This document shows positions 25,068 to 37,197 of a stretch of DNA of 64,000 nucleotides, piece after piece. Origin of the DNA: Phallusia mammillata (lineage: Eukaryota > Chordata > Ascidiacea > Phlebobranchia > Ascidiidae); assembly GCA_003260075.1 (NCBI GenBank), contig QLIY01000062.1:206626-270625 (forward strand), written 5' to 3'. The notes beneath the pieces are model-generated. The model was not told the origin of the DNA. It did no database searches and saw only the letters and a list, made by a program, of their open reading frames with translations. Made by a program: the position numbers and the translations under genes. Each line of letters begins with the position of its first letter. Within the stretch, counting starts at the first letter, position 1.

Positions 25068-28000
25068 CCAACCTCATCACCCACTTGTCTGTTTTCTATA
25101 TCGTACTCCTTCTTACCTGACAATGGACGTGTTTATGACTTAACCAACGGATTTTTTTCACCCCCTTACATTATCAGCAGACATTTTTCTTGTATTGCGC
25201 CGCTGGCCGATGCGTACTCGGATTATGTTCTAATCAAGGCATCCTATTCGGCAATGAAATGCATCCTTTATGACGTCACAGTGACAAATTTCACCAACTA
25301 AGAAAACTGCCCCCTGCAAATTCGACTTTTTGTTTCGGCCCGTTCGTACTGTGAATTTCTTCGATTGCATTCCTTACATTAGCAAACGTGACGTCACCGA
25401 GAATAGTGACGTAGCACTGCTATGACGTCATCGAATTAATTTCTCATGGGGGGCGCTTCAAATTCAAAAAACGGGGTCCGTAAGTGTATTAATTACCACT
25501 ATCTGTGTAAGTTAACTGTAGTTACTGTGATTTTGTTCACGCTGAAAACCAGCTTTTTTTCTTTTTGCTACGAGTTTTTGTTGTTTTCGGCACCTTTTTG
25601 TTGTTATTGTTGCTTTTCTTTTTTTCTCGAATTGCTGTCGTTCTTCTTTTCCCCTTTCCGTATTTCCATTTGTTAAGAGCGCACTGTTATTATACGTTTA
25701 ATGGGCTTTTCCCCCCACACAACTATCCTTTCCTATACCAATACTGTTCCGCAAGCCAGTAAAGCCTTGTTTTCATATCAAAGCGCGTGTTTTAATCGCG
25801 TTGGACTCAAAAAACTTAACGTCCAGATTTCAGTATTCCACGTTATTTTTTGTTGTTCCAAATTTTTCGCATACAAATAAAAACCTCTGACGTCACCACC
25901 ACTGCTGCGTGACGCAATACGACATGACGTTGATTATCGTTCGCTGGTTTTTGTTGCATCGTGACGTAGTTTTCGGCGTGTAGCGTGTTCTCTGTCTTTT
26001 CACATTGCATGAGTCGCGTGAATACACTACTATTACGAAATCAATAGTGGTTTGTGACGTCATATACCTATGTATGTGACGTCAGCAACAAACTCAAATT
26101 AAACTTGGTGTGTATTTCGTTAGAAAACTTGGCGAAATACCATAAAGCGTAAACCACTTTTCGGTCCACTTGTTAGTACGCTTCAGGTTGACTGATAGTG
26201 AACTGAAATTAAAACAAATCGAAAAAACCTCTTCGGCATTTTGAGTTTAGTGTTGCGTGATGCAACAAACTATTTGTGTCCTTGTGTTAATTAACATGTT
26301 ACAAAGGCCTTCATTTGCGCTGCTCAAAGATAGAAGTGCCTTAGGTGAAAGCAATTGCAATTTAACGTTTTTTTGCTGTTTGTGCACACATGGCCAACCG
26401 AACCCACGTTACTATTCAGAATAGTATTTATTAAACAAATTTCCCACGTTTAAAAGGATACCCTAACATATACAGTGACCAAACATTTTTACATTTGCTC
26501 AGAACCTTTACGCTACCACTATACGGCGAAAACAGAAAAAAATCACGTAGGCCTATTCGCCTGCACATTTTGCCACCAACATGTTGTTGTCTGTTTAAAA
26601 CCGATTTATTGCAGCACGTGGACGTCGGGTTTGTTTGCAAACAAAGCATTCCTCTGACGTAGAAACTTGTTGGTACAGAGCGTGGCGCAAGTCTGTGTCA
26701 ATAAAACAAGGTCCTGTAAACGTGCTGCTGACATGCACGGTAAGTCTGTAAACGGCCAGTGTTTATTATGAGACGACTACTAAATTGCTCTGTATTATGC
26801 CAAATTGGCTGTGTGTTTTATGACGACGCAGAGTTACTGTCTGAAAGTGCTTTGGAGACGAAACGTCAATGAAAAAGCTGTTCACCAACTAATGTTGAGC
26901 CAGTTTAACAGTTCGCAGTAGTTGGTTACGTAAAGAATTATTAAACACAGATTTAACACTTCACTTCATCTTATTGTTTTTTTATAGCTCTGACAGACAC
27001 ATTTTCAAGTAGTCGACCCAAATTACAATTCTTTGTATTTCTTTCCCGGATTTTTGTTGTATATGTCTCAAGTCGAGGCAGAATTTGCACACACGGTTTG
27101 ACAGGACATTCAGTCGATACGTTTTGGGTTTTTTTACCAATAAAGAAACTTGATTAGTTTGCCTTTATCGACTGCCAATCTAGTTTAAACCGGTTTGACC
27201 TGGTTCAAAATCGATAGTGACAACCGGTTTTGCAAGATGTCTTTACACATTAGGCTAAAACGACACATGGGCTAAAAAACGAAGTAAAATACAATATTGG
27301 AAAACAAATTGCGAATGATCAACACCTTGTTGTCTCAGCTGTTTGTATTTGCAAGTTGGTCATTTATATCAAGCACCAAGTATGTGAAAAAACAACGGTT
27401 TGAATTTCGAGTAAAACCACAAACTAAAAGCAATATTGAAGGCAAACAGCATCAGTACGTCAAAGTGCTTCGTTTATTGAACAAGTGGTCACTTCAAAAG
27501 TGCGTTAGGAAAAGCTCCCCAGCCTTTAAGGACCAAATCAATAGGTGGGCCTATTTATGGTGACTGCCGTTCCCAGGCACGGACTTCTGACAACAACCAT
27601 GAGAAAGTTTATTTTGTCGACAATGTCACAAAGATTATGTGCACCGTTCCATTCAAGCAGCAAATCGAAGACGCATTCGGCAAACTGTCTTTACCAAATC
27701 ATGTACTTTGCACTAAAGCCACAAACTGGCTAAACTAGGTGATTATGGAATCAGAATTTGGCCGTTTATCATTCGATGACCTTCGATTCTCGTTAAACTT
27801 TTGGCCTCCCATCTGGTGTGTTGTGATAGTGAAAGACGACTGGAAGGCTGCCCTGAGGCTAGTTAGTTAGCTGTGACGCAAAAATTAGTATTCTGACGCA
27901 ACAAGCGTGCTGTTTTAGCTCATTACTACTATTTTGGAAACCGTTGTGGTGTTTATAGTCTTCAAAGCTCAAACCTAAAACCCAGGCCTGGTCATCACGA

Positions 28001-30845
28001 AACAACTTTTATCCATTTAATATTGTCGTGCTGTTTTGTTGTAGATGAAATTGCGTGCTTATATATGTAGTAAAACATGTGTTTTATACCCAAGAACATA
28101 CTGGAAAAGCAATAGAATAACATTGTTTTATCTGTCGGGGTTTTAGGTTTCCACTAAACAGCCTGAGCAGAAAAAGGAATTTTAAGCAAATTCTGGGCAA
28201 AACAAATAAACGATCCGAAAATTTATTTCTGAGAAAACATATTTTGAACACAGTCCGCGCATATGAAGACATTGTTTTTATATTTGTTAATTTGATCTAC
28301 TTCTGGAAAGACGTCATTTAAGCAAGAATCAATGAGAAGCATAACACCCTGTCAGTCATACCCGAATCAATGTGGAAAGGCGTCATCTTGATGTTATACC
28401 TTGACTTTGATGCCACTTTGAAAATTACACCAGTGCGACAATTTAAGCCCACAACAATATCCTGTGACCGTTTACGTTCGAATTTTTGGGCGTGTCGATT
28501 TCCATTGAAGAAAAGTGCCTCGACATCCACTAATCCATAATAACGCTATCCGACTGACAACCTACAAAGCATTTAGCTGCGGGCTGTCTTGGTCTTTTCG
28601 AAAAGATGTTGTCGAAATGTTCGCTTCATAAGACGCAGAAAACCACTGATAAACGTGATTTGCCGTGAGCTGTTGCAATCTTTGATAACACGCGTGATTA
28701 GATAACAAGTTATTATGCTGGATGTCAAAAGCCTGTTTGACCTTCTGTTGCTCCTTACCCGTTTCTGGCCTCACAAGGTCGTAAGTGAAGCGGAAAAAAA
28801 CCTGTATGACCCCGAAACCTGGCACGGATTGTGTGAACCAGGGGGTTTTGGAAACGCATGATTTACTTTACAGCGTATGTCAATGTTATTCGAACAAAGA
28901 CTTGCGGGTTGTTAGAGGTTGGTGTGTAAAGGTGCAATTTTGCACAACACTAATTGGTCAAATGAAAAATAAAACAGTTTTGTAAACACATGGAAAACCT
29001 TGTTTTATCTTTAATACGCGGAACAAAAATTGCCTACTTAATTGAAACTCGTAGTTTATGGGCATAGTATTGATCAGAATGGATTAATGTTTTTGGAATG
29101 TACCCCGAATGTTCGCGTTATAGTTTGTTCTTTAGCAATTGTAGGTCAAAGGGCTGTCTCATTCGCAAACGCTTTTGAAAGCACGAACTTAGAAGACCAT
29201 CAGTGAAGATCAAAAAGAAAATTGTACAGCTAATGTCTCATTAATGTCATCAACACTATACAGGCACCAGGTAATTGTATTTCATCTCTTCGATTGTTAA
29301 TGCGATGAGCCGGTGTTGAACACGGACTGTAATACAATTATGTAAAATTTAACAGCGTTCAATCAAAATAGTGATGGAATTATTTGATTTTTAGGGTTGC
29401 AATGGGTTGCAGTCAAACAAGGCCATTTACTCACGTGATAAAATGTGTTTTCTGGCGGACGACACGATTTTACACGATTAAGTGGACATAGAGCAAATAA
29501 CGCCGAACAAACGTTGTCACCGAGGGCCACATTGTGTCGTCATGACACGCAGCCGTCCTGTCGGTTCCAGGCAGCACTGGGTTTGTATGAGCTCCACTCG
29601 ATTGGGTAAATATTTGGAAAAGACATTTTACACAGAACCGCTTTTATGAGCTACAGTCAAATTATACAACAGCACTGTGTTACGGCCGAAAAACGACTCA
29701 GTTACGTAAGTTTGCGATTTGTGGTCAAACATAGGATCCTGTGGACAAAAAATGAAGCGTCAGTTACGTCATCATAATCTAGAATCCAGTGCACACAAGC
29801 ACAACAGAATCAAGGTATAAGATTTTTTTGCAGAATATACATAAAAAGTTTTGGCATATTTGGAAAACTGCTACTGTATAAACAATGATTTCGACACATG
29901 CTACATTTTTACTTTATTATACGGTACGAAACCAAGGTTATACGAGTTGCGTTGGTTTCCAAGGTAAATATCTGATTATGCTTTGTCGTAGTCACACGGT
30001 TGGTGTATGTCAGCATGAAATTAAAAAACCATCAAAACAAACCACGTATTGTTCATATCTTGCACATGAAAAACGCCACGTACGCTGCATGACCTGCGAT
30101 ACTTTAATCTGTCTGTGACAAATGTCACTGTAATTTATACTGTCTTTTCATCCTGTGGTTTATTAAATATAATTTATTTTGTCGTTAGGTAGCGCTACAG
30201 AGTAATTCGCATAATCATTGTGCATTATGAGTTTATTGTGGGAAAAGAATTTGCACATACTAATATGCATTCATTAAAATATGCTTTTATAGGTCACTGA
30301 AAAAAGTATTTTGAGTTTGTTTTAAATTTTTAAGCGAAAGTCAGACGAAACAGTTTAATTTTAAATTGCTTCGCAACAACTTTTGAATTAAAGCGGAACG
30401 TTTCCATGTTAATTCTGCATATGTTCAGTAAAGAACCACTTCACAGTGATTTAAAACACAGGCTATCTAAGAAAAAATAGTTTAAAAATCAACAAAATGG
30501 AACTTTTCTATGCGCTTCTAGACCGTACAAACTATGCAAGTGCAAACAGATAATAGAAACAACGGAAAAACGTTTGGAAAAAAACTTTTTTGGCAATGAA
30601 ACATACACTGAACAACAATACGATATACGAAGACAGTTTTTTAGGTACATATAGGTAGCAAAAAAACAGCTTAATTTGACTAAATACTCGTAACTTACTA
30701 CAATTCCCACAAATTTAATAAGACTTTCGGCCTGGAATGAAAGATTGACAACAAGAAAAACAACACAGCCAAATCGTGTTTTGATTACCTGTGGTATATT
30801 TTCACCACAGTTTTTTCCAAAGGTAACGTCTATATGAATTTGAAA
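25068..30845. other. Intergenic region between the Yippee-like and uncharacterised genes
   Basis: Both genes converge here, so it should hold both 3' UTRs. Short open frames at 27297-27563, 28318-28825 and 29885-30118 have no recognisable domain or splice support. The notable content is a run of TGACGTCA palindromes near the 5' end of this stretch. Confidence 0.55.
25271..26084. promoter_or_regulatory. Cluster of six perfect TGACGTCA palindromes
   Basis: Copies start at 25271, 25389, 25423, 25888, 26055 and 26077. Several gtgacgta near-matches lie between them. TGACGTCA is the full CRE bound by CREB/ATF bZIP dimers. The cluster begins about 200 bp after the Yippee-like stop codon. Whether it is regulatory or a compositional quirk of the genome cannot be told from sequence alone. 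Confidence 0.45.
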
Positions 30846-33800
30846 TCAGTATCGAAAATGAGAAATTGTATGAGACACCGGCTTTCGGTGGTTGACGGTT
30901 TCTGACGTAAAATCTGGGTGGATGACAAAGTGACTCTTAAACGGTGAGCGGACTGACTGGAAGAAGCTGACCTTGCACTGTAAAACATATAGAGACTCAA
31001 AATGTATAACACACATCCATACGCTTTTTAGTGTAACATGCAGTGTGTTTGTTTATGAGACCCAAACAAATAATTCAACTCGTTGGCCCCGGGTTTAAGC
31101 TTTTAAAATCAAGGTATAGGGATCACGAGTCACCAGAGACGCAAAATGAGCGGTGGATACAACAGTCGCGTATAGACCTAACACCAAACTGATGTATTTT
31201 GTGTGTTATTCTGAGGTTAGTAGTGAAGATCCTGTTTGTTGCAACCCACAGGGCATGAACAAAATTAAATCAACTTTGAAACTAAGGGTATATGTTTCAA
31301 AAGACCTGTTGTAACTTGATAAGAGTTGTAGCTTAAGTGTATTTCTTTCTTACTTGATAATCTTCAGCGCCCGATGATTTTCGTGCTTGGTAACTGTGCA
31401 TTGGAACTATGACGTATTTCTTGTCACTTTTGGACACCGGGTATGATGTGGATCTAAGTGCGAGAAAAAAAACGCACTGTTAACTACCTTCCTAACCGTT
31501 CCTTCAACGAACACAAAGTGTAAAATAAACAATATCTCAGGCCTTTACCTCATCTTATCCATGTAAACGTTCAAGTTCCGCTCCTCTTTTGGCGAGGGAT
31601 CAATCCTTGCGTCTTGCCCCTTGAGTCTGTACATTCGTTGGTCTCGCAATGGATGTTGGGTGGATGATGAAACCAAACCTATATTACCCATACAACGAGA
31701 CATTGGTACAAAGTTTTACGGTAATAACACGACCAGATAAAATTGCAATTCATTTTTAGGTAATAAAATTCTTCTTATAAGGTAATGGTTTTTCTTTTCT
31801 ACATTTTTAGGTAATAATTGCCAAATCATACAAAGATCATTTAAAATTGGGTCTTTTATCATCTTGGTAATAGGCAATAAATCCTCCCCGGTTGAGGACC
31901 ACTGTTCTAAGGTATAACAACCAGTTTTGAGGGCATGATAAGCCTGTTTGCACTAAATGTTTTTAATGTTTTAGGTTCCGAATATTGAGAAGACTTTAAG
32001 CGTTACAAACGTGTGCAAACAAAATCCCAAGGGTTAAATGGAACTTTAAAACACCGACACAATAAGATACGTAAACAATTCAAATGACCAGGAAAAACAA
32101 ATTAAACTACCTGCCATCTTTTTCACAGGCGCCGACGACACATTCCGCTTTTTCTTGGTTCCGTATCCGTTACTTCCGGCCTGTGTTACGTTATGCGGAG
32201 CTGGGTAACTTGCTGGAGGAACGCTTCTGGCCCTAGCAAATTGGTGGGTGTCTGGGGTTTCTGGCGTATCGTTCGGCCGCGGGGTTACTTGCTTTAGCAT
32301 GTTAAAGACAACTTGTTTTTCTAAAACGTAAAACTTGAGTTGAAATCATCTTTTTAGAAAATTATCGGCATGGAACAATTGTTAGGACTTTTGTCAAAAT
32401 AATATTTTTTATCCTTTACTTTATGAATAGGTTTTTTAATTCAGTCGCATTAACCGTAGTTGCTTGCGTGCTGTGCCCAGTCCTCTAGTCGTGAAGTCAT
32501 GTCGTTAGTTTCCATGTTAGGGGGTTTCGTGTGTTGGGGATAATGGGTGTAACCGTTTGTACCGGGTGGTGCTGATAGTATCCGCTTTTTGGTCGGTGCT
32601 TTTCTTGCCTGTTTTTGAGGATCACTGTAAAAAAGCCATATTAGGGTCATAGAACAGTTTTGCTCTTGAACTGCAGCCCATATGAAAACCAGTACGGGAA
32701 ATTTAGGTAAAAACTTTAAAATAGTAAACGTTAAATTAGGAAAACAACAAGCTAAGAAAATATACTTAAAATTACAAAGACGAGAAACGCAAAAAATAGT
32801 AAACTTAAAATTAGGAAGACAACAAGCGAAAGGGTTGTTTTTACACGGAGCCAACTGGTCTTTCTCGCGCTTACCAAACCCAATGAGGTTTTTGGGTGTC
32901 TTTAACTTCAGTAATTTTCGAGTCTTGCCACGTCTGTCGTTGGTTGATTGGGGTCGTTAGTCGGGTTTTCCCCTTTATTTCCTGATCAATTCGTACCGAT
33001 CCTGCAAGTAAATACAGATTGACTAATTTATATTCCGTAGGGTACCGACACAACAACTAGGTTCGGGGCGGGTTAAAAAACAGACCTGACGCTACATTTA
33101 GGAAATTATAATTTTATCAACTTTAGACCTATTTTGGGCCTTTTTTCCTAAAATAAGGTTTGGTCTATGGATATTGGGTTGTACTTTGTCCCCTTAGTGC
33201 TCGCCTTCAACTATGTAGAATAAGTAGTAACAAATCAAAACACATTTAAACCACAAAAACATATGGACGGTTTGTAGATTACATAAAAGAAGTACCTATA
33301 CGTTTAAATGGCTGAAGCTTTTTCGGGGCCATTCTCTTAGCGGCTTCGCGCAAATTTGGTGAAATTTTGGGCATTCCAATCCACGTTTTCCATTTTACCA
33401 TATCCGGATTGTCTCTAGGTTTCATTCTTACTGTTTCTATATTTTCGATTAGATCTTAACTGCTAAGTAAGCAACGAAAATATTAACAAATATTTCTTGA
33501 GCTACACTGTTAGCCGTTTATTTTTTGCTGGGCTATATTATTTGATCGCTTTCTTTAAACTTAATTATAGCATTTCTATCAAGTTAACAGCTCTCCTTTT
33601 GAGTCCAATGCTGTGTACTCTAAAATCTTACAAATCGACAGTAATCCACCACTTTCCAATGATACAATGTAATGTGATGTTGGAATGTATTTTTTTTGTA
33701 TTTTTCTAATAATAGTATAAGCTGTTCCAGTTCTTCGCGGACTACTGGGAACATATTTCCACTCGAAAGTTTCTCGTTCTGTTCTACTGCACTCTTTCTT

Positions 33801-36800
33801 ATTCAACAATAGACAAAATTGGCTTGGCTAACAAACAGACACGATCAGCACAACTTTATTCCAACTTGATTTAGCTATTAACTCCGCTTAGCTTTTTGCA
33901 ACCAACAGACATCACTTGCTTGTCAGACTGACTGTGGGCCAATCTGTTCCTTGTCGTCGATGCCTTTTGGTTTCAGAGGTTAAATTACAGATTAGGCGAT
34001 CGTGTGTTTTGTACCGCCGACGGGACACGAGGCAGTACAATAAGGCAAGTAGATGCTGGGCGTTCCGAAAGGACACCTTGAAGGTGAGATATCAATGGAG
34101 ACGATAAGCGTAAACCATTTACCAGGTCGATAAAAACTAACCCTGCCCTTTAACCTATGCATACCTGACTGTTGTCGAAGGTGTAAGAATTACGATATAA
34201 GTTGTGTCAGTAGTACATGTGTAAGATTATCAACAGGTCTGTAAGGTATATCGCACGTTTTCTAGTTGTTTCAAACATAGTGCAGTCGACTAATTGAATG
34301 TAAAAAAATGAAGTAGCCCAGGCTTATTTGTCCAGCCGATGCTGAGGTCGTAAAAAAGGTGCCAGTGTTTTTTTAATGTTTTTATCACTGTGGAAGGCAA
34401 AACTTATACAAGCGTCGAAAGGATGCAAGTTAGCTGTGTTCAGTGCGGAATAAACCTACGATTTTAGACCGCACCTTAAACGAAGTTAAACGCATAGCAG
34501 CTGCATTGTTATTATCGTCCAGTTAGCAAAAGGGTTGCCAAACTATAGCCCGCGTGCCGGATCCGCCCTCGACGCTGTTTTTTTTTGGTTTGCCAAATCG
34601 TATGAATAACTTTTTAACATTCACAAATTTGAAAGATCTCCTGCAACCTCATCTAGAATTATTTTTTCTTAGGGCCGAATGCAGAAACCTCGATTATCGA
34701 CTGAGCCTCGATGGGCGTTATCCGTGACTAGAGATAATCCCCGTTTCTGCATTCGACGCTTAGAAAAATTAATTCTAGATGAGGTTGCAGGAGATCTTTA
34801 AAATTTGTGAATGTAAAAAAGTTAGTCTCACGAGAAGAAACACAAGGCCTTGTTAACTATGCCGCCCTCACGCGTCATTAATAAACTTATGTGAAAAACA
34901 GTTTGGTGCCACCTGATCTAGCATAGGCCTATTGTTTCTTCTGAGGGTGAGTTTAGCAAAAATCACAAAATCGGAATAAAATTTAGGCTCAATCAGCGAA
35001 CAAAGTAATAATTGTAGGCTGGTGTTTGCTTAGCACAGTCACCCTACAGTGAGATTTGAACCCGAACCCAATCAAATTGTTTTCACGTCAGCGTTTATCG
35101 CAATGCAATGAAATCAGTAATTTCCTGAACTTACTGTCCCGTTTTGATTCTCCTTGCAAATGAGCTGGTGGTGATACTTCAGCTTTAACCGCCGTGGAAG
35201 GTTTTACAGCGTAGCCGTAACCCGTCACGCACACAGGAGTGGCAGCAGGTGTACGATTGATCGGGTAGTATGTCGAATATTGAGCCCTCTGTCGCAAAGG
35301 AGTGGGACCTAAAAAATGGCATTTTGGTAAATAATTATCATATTCTATGAAATCACCCTTTGATTTTATCAAATTACATCTCGATTTTTTCATTTAATGT
35401 GATAACATGTTAGTTACAATTTTTGTTTTTATTACCTTTGTCCCACAAATTGTCAGCCCTACCCTCAAAAGCAAAGCTGTATGACGAATTTACTCTACGG
35501 ATTATATGATTTGACTAATTTACCCCGACTGGTCGTTGTATGGGAACTATTTATAATCTAATTTGCATTGTTGCGTTTTTTTCTTGTCTCGGCACCCATG
35601 CCACGGGCTGTGATTTCATTTCAAGCGGCAGCACACTTCAGTAAATCACGCCCCTACATGCATTACAACCGATGCGTACCTTAATGTGCATGTAAGAAAT
35701 AGCTTTTAGATTTCTACGAATTTAACATTTGTTAAACTTGAGAAGAGCAATTAAAACCTACTTCTTGGTCTATAAACAGTTCGACCCAAATCTTCAACAC
35801 CACTAGGTGGTCTGAAGAGGGGAGGTTGTCTAAACTCCGTTGTGCTGTTGTTGTCAGCTGGATTGTAAATTTCGTGCAAGTAGTTTCGAACAGCTTGTCT
35901 TACTCGCTTTTGTAACTCAGCATTGTGATCTGGTACTTGTCTTGGTTCTAAAAAGTCCTAAATAAAATTTACAATGATGATTAAATGTTAAAAAAGGACT
36001 TTGGCCAAAAGTTGCAGGAGTAGAATTTTTTTAAAGAATCTGGCTCTGACTCTTATTGATATACTATTGCACACATAAATTTATACTACCCTGTCGTTAT
36101 ACTTGCCTAAACACTTACTGCAGTCACAAAATACATAGGTTAAAACATTTTGCACCCAAAACAGTTTATTTTGCACATGCTTCTCTGCTGCTCTTTTAAA
36201 CATATTACCATGATCGGGGGGGGGGTGTTATACTTGCCGAAACACTTACTGCAGTCACAAAATACGTAGGTTAAAACATTTTGCACCCAAAACAGTTCAT
36301 TTTGCACATGCTTCTCTGCTGCTCTTTTAAACATATTACCATGATCTATATATAAAATGCATATGAAACAAATGCTGGAGCCAAAATCTGACTGTCTAGT
36401 TTAGTTTTTATTTCAACAATATGTGCCAGCTAGCAGAACAGATTGATTTTCCAGTGTTGTAAGAAGGATGTTTCAAGGATGGAAGATGACCCATAAACAA
36501 TATTTCAAAACATGTGATGACATTTTTAGCATGACCAGTTTACTGTTATGTGCTTCATACAATATTCTGGTCTCGTGTGCCATGTAAAAGTTGTTTATTG
36601 TCAACATGGGATGACCACATCACCATAACAACCAGCCAGGACAGAAGATTTAGTTTCTAATCCCAGACACATTTTACAAGCTTTAAATCTGAGTAAAAGG
36701 GTTATATGTTGATACTATCAACAGCTTCTGTTGGTTGTAGCTGCATTTGCTGTAATATGAGCTAAGGTGCCTTTAGTCTCAAAGTAGTGTTACAGGTAAC

Positions 36801-37197
36801 ATAAACTATGTGCACAGTGCACTTTAAAAAAACACTCCGTTATTTCTGGCATTTTTTTCTCAGGTTTAAATGGTAACCTCATAACTACATTCATTTACAA
36901 ACCTTTTCAACCCCACAAAATACAAATGTCTGGGGGGGGGGTCCGTTATTTCTGGCATTTTTTGTCAGGTTTAAATGGTAACCTCATTACTACATTCATT
37001 TACAAACCTTTTCAACCCCACAAAATACAAATGTCTGACAAAAACTTACTAACCTTGGATGGGTGTGGTCGATTTTTTCTGTGCACCGATGTTGGTTGGG
37101 ATCTTGTGCAAACAGGCGAGCTGCGTTGCTTGTAATCATCATAATAAACTGACACACCTGTTCTTTTATTTTCAGGGACAAATTTGTCAATTCTCAT
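30846..37197 (-). CDS. Uncharacterised 503-residue basic, Pro/Lys-rich protein
   Basis: Ten exons: 37197-37054, 35957-35762, 35308-35135, 33430-33302, 33001-32875, 32624-32455, 32320-32111, 31678-31549, 31453-31354, 30977-30846. All use GT-AG sites and every junction keeps frame (504 codons with TGA), which strongly supports one gene. The start reads MRIDKFVPENKRTGVSVYYD; a pyrimidine-rich stretch ending ttttcag precedes it, so an upstream non-coding exon or a trans-splice site is possible. Visible segments: LQKRVRQAVRNYLHEIYNP, VKWKTWIGMPKISPNLREAA, TSRLEDWAQHASNYEKQ, DQRMYRLKGQDARIDPSP, and a C-terminal SPFKSHFVIHPDFTSE. There is no signal peptide or membrane segment, and the protein is probably largely disordered. 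I do not recognise the family and assign no function. Exon 6 ends so that retaining intron 6 gives an immediate TAA. A foldback element sits in intron 3 and two G-run duplications in intron 1. Confidence 0.85.
34607..34824. mobile_element. 218-bp foldback (long hairpin) element
   Basis: Two arms of about 95 bp (34607-34705 and 34735-34824) are close to perfect reverse complements, for example aaagatctcctgcaacctca against tgaggttgcaggagatcttt. A short loop with gcgttatccgtg separates them. It lies in intron 3 of the uncharacterised gene and would be transcribed as a long hairpin. It is probably a foldback MITE; no clear target duplication was seen. Confidence 0.8.
36100..36345. repeat. Direct duplication split by G10 (36216-36225)
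   Basis: About 118 bp (gttatacttgcc to attaccatgatc) occurs on both sides of the run with three or four substitutions. The second copy continues as atgatctatata. It lies in intron 1 of the uncharacterised gene. Confidence 0.85.
36838..37038. repeat. Direct duplication split by G10 (36932-36941)
   Basis: Sequence ccgttatttctggcattttt to caaatgtct is present twice. The second copy ends immediately beside coding exon 1 (ends 37054) of the uncharacterised gene, so the exon itself is not affected. Confidence 0.85.
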
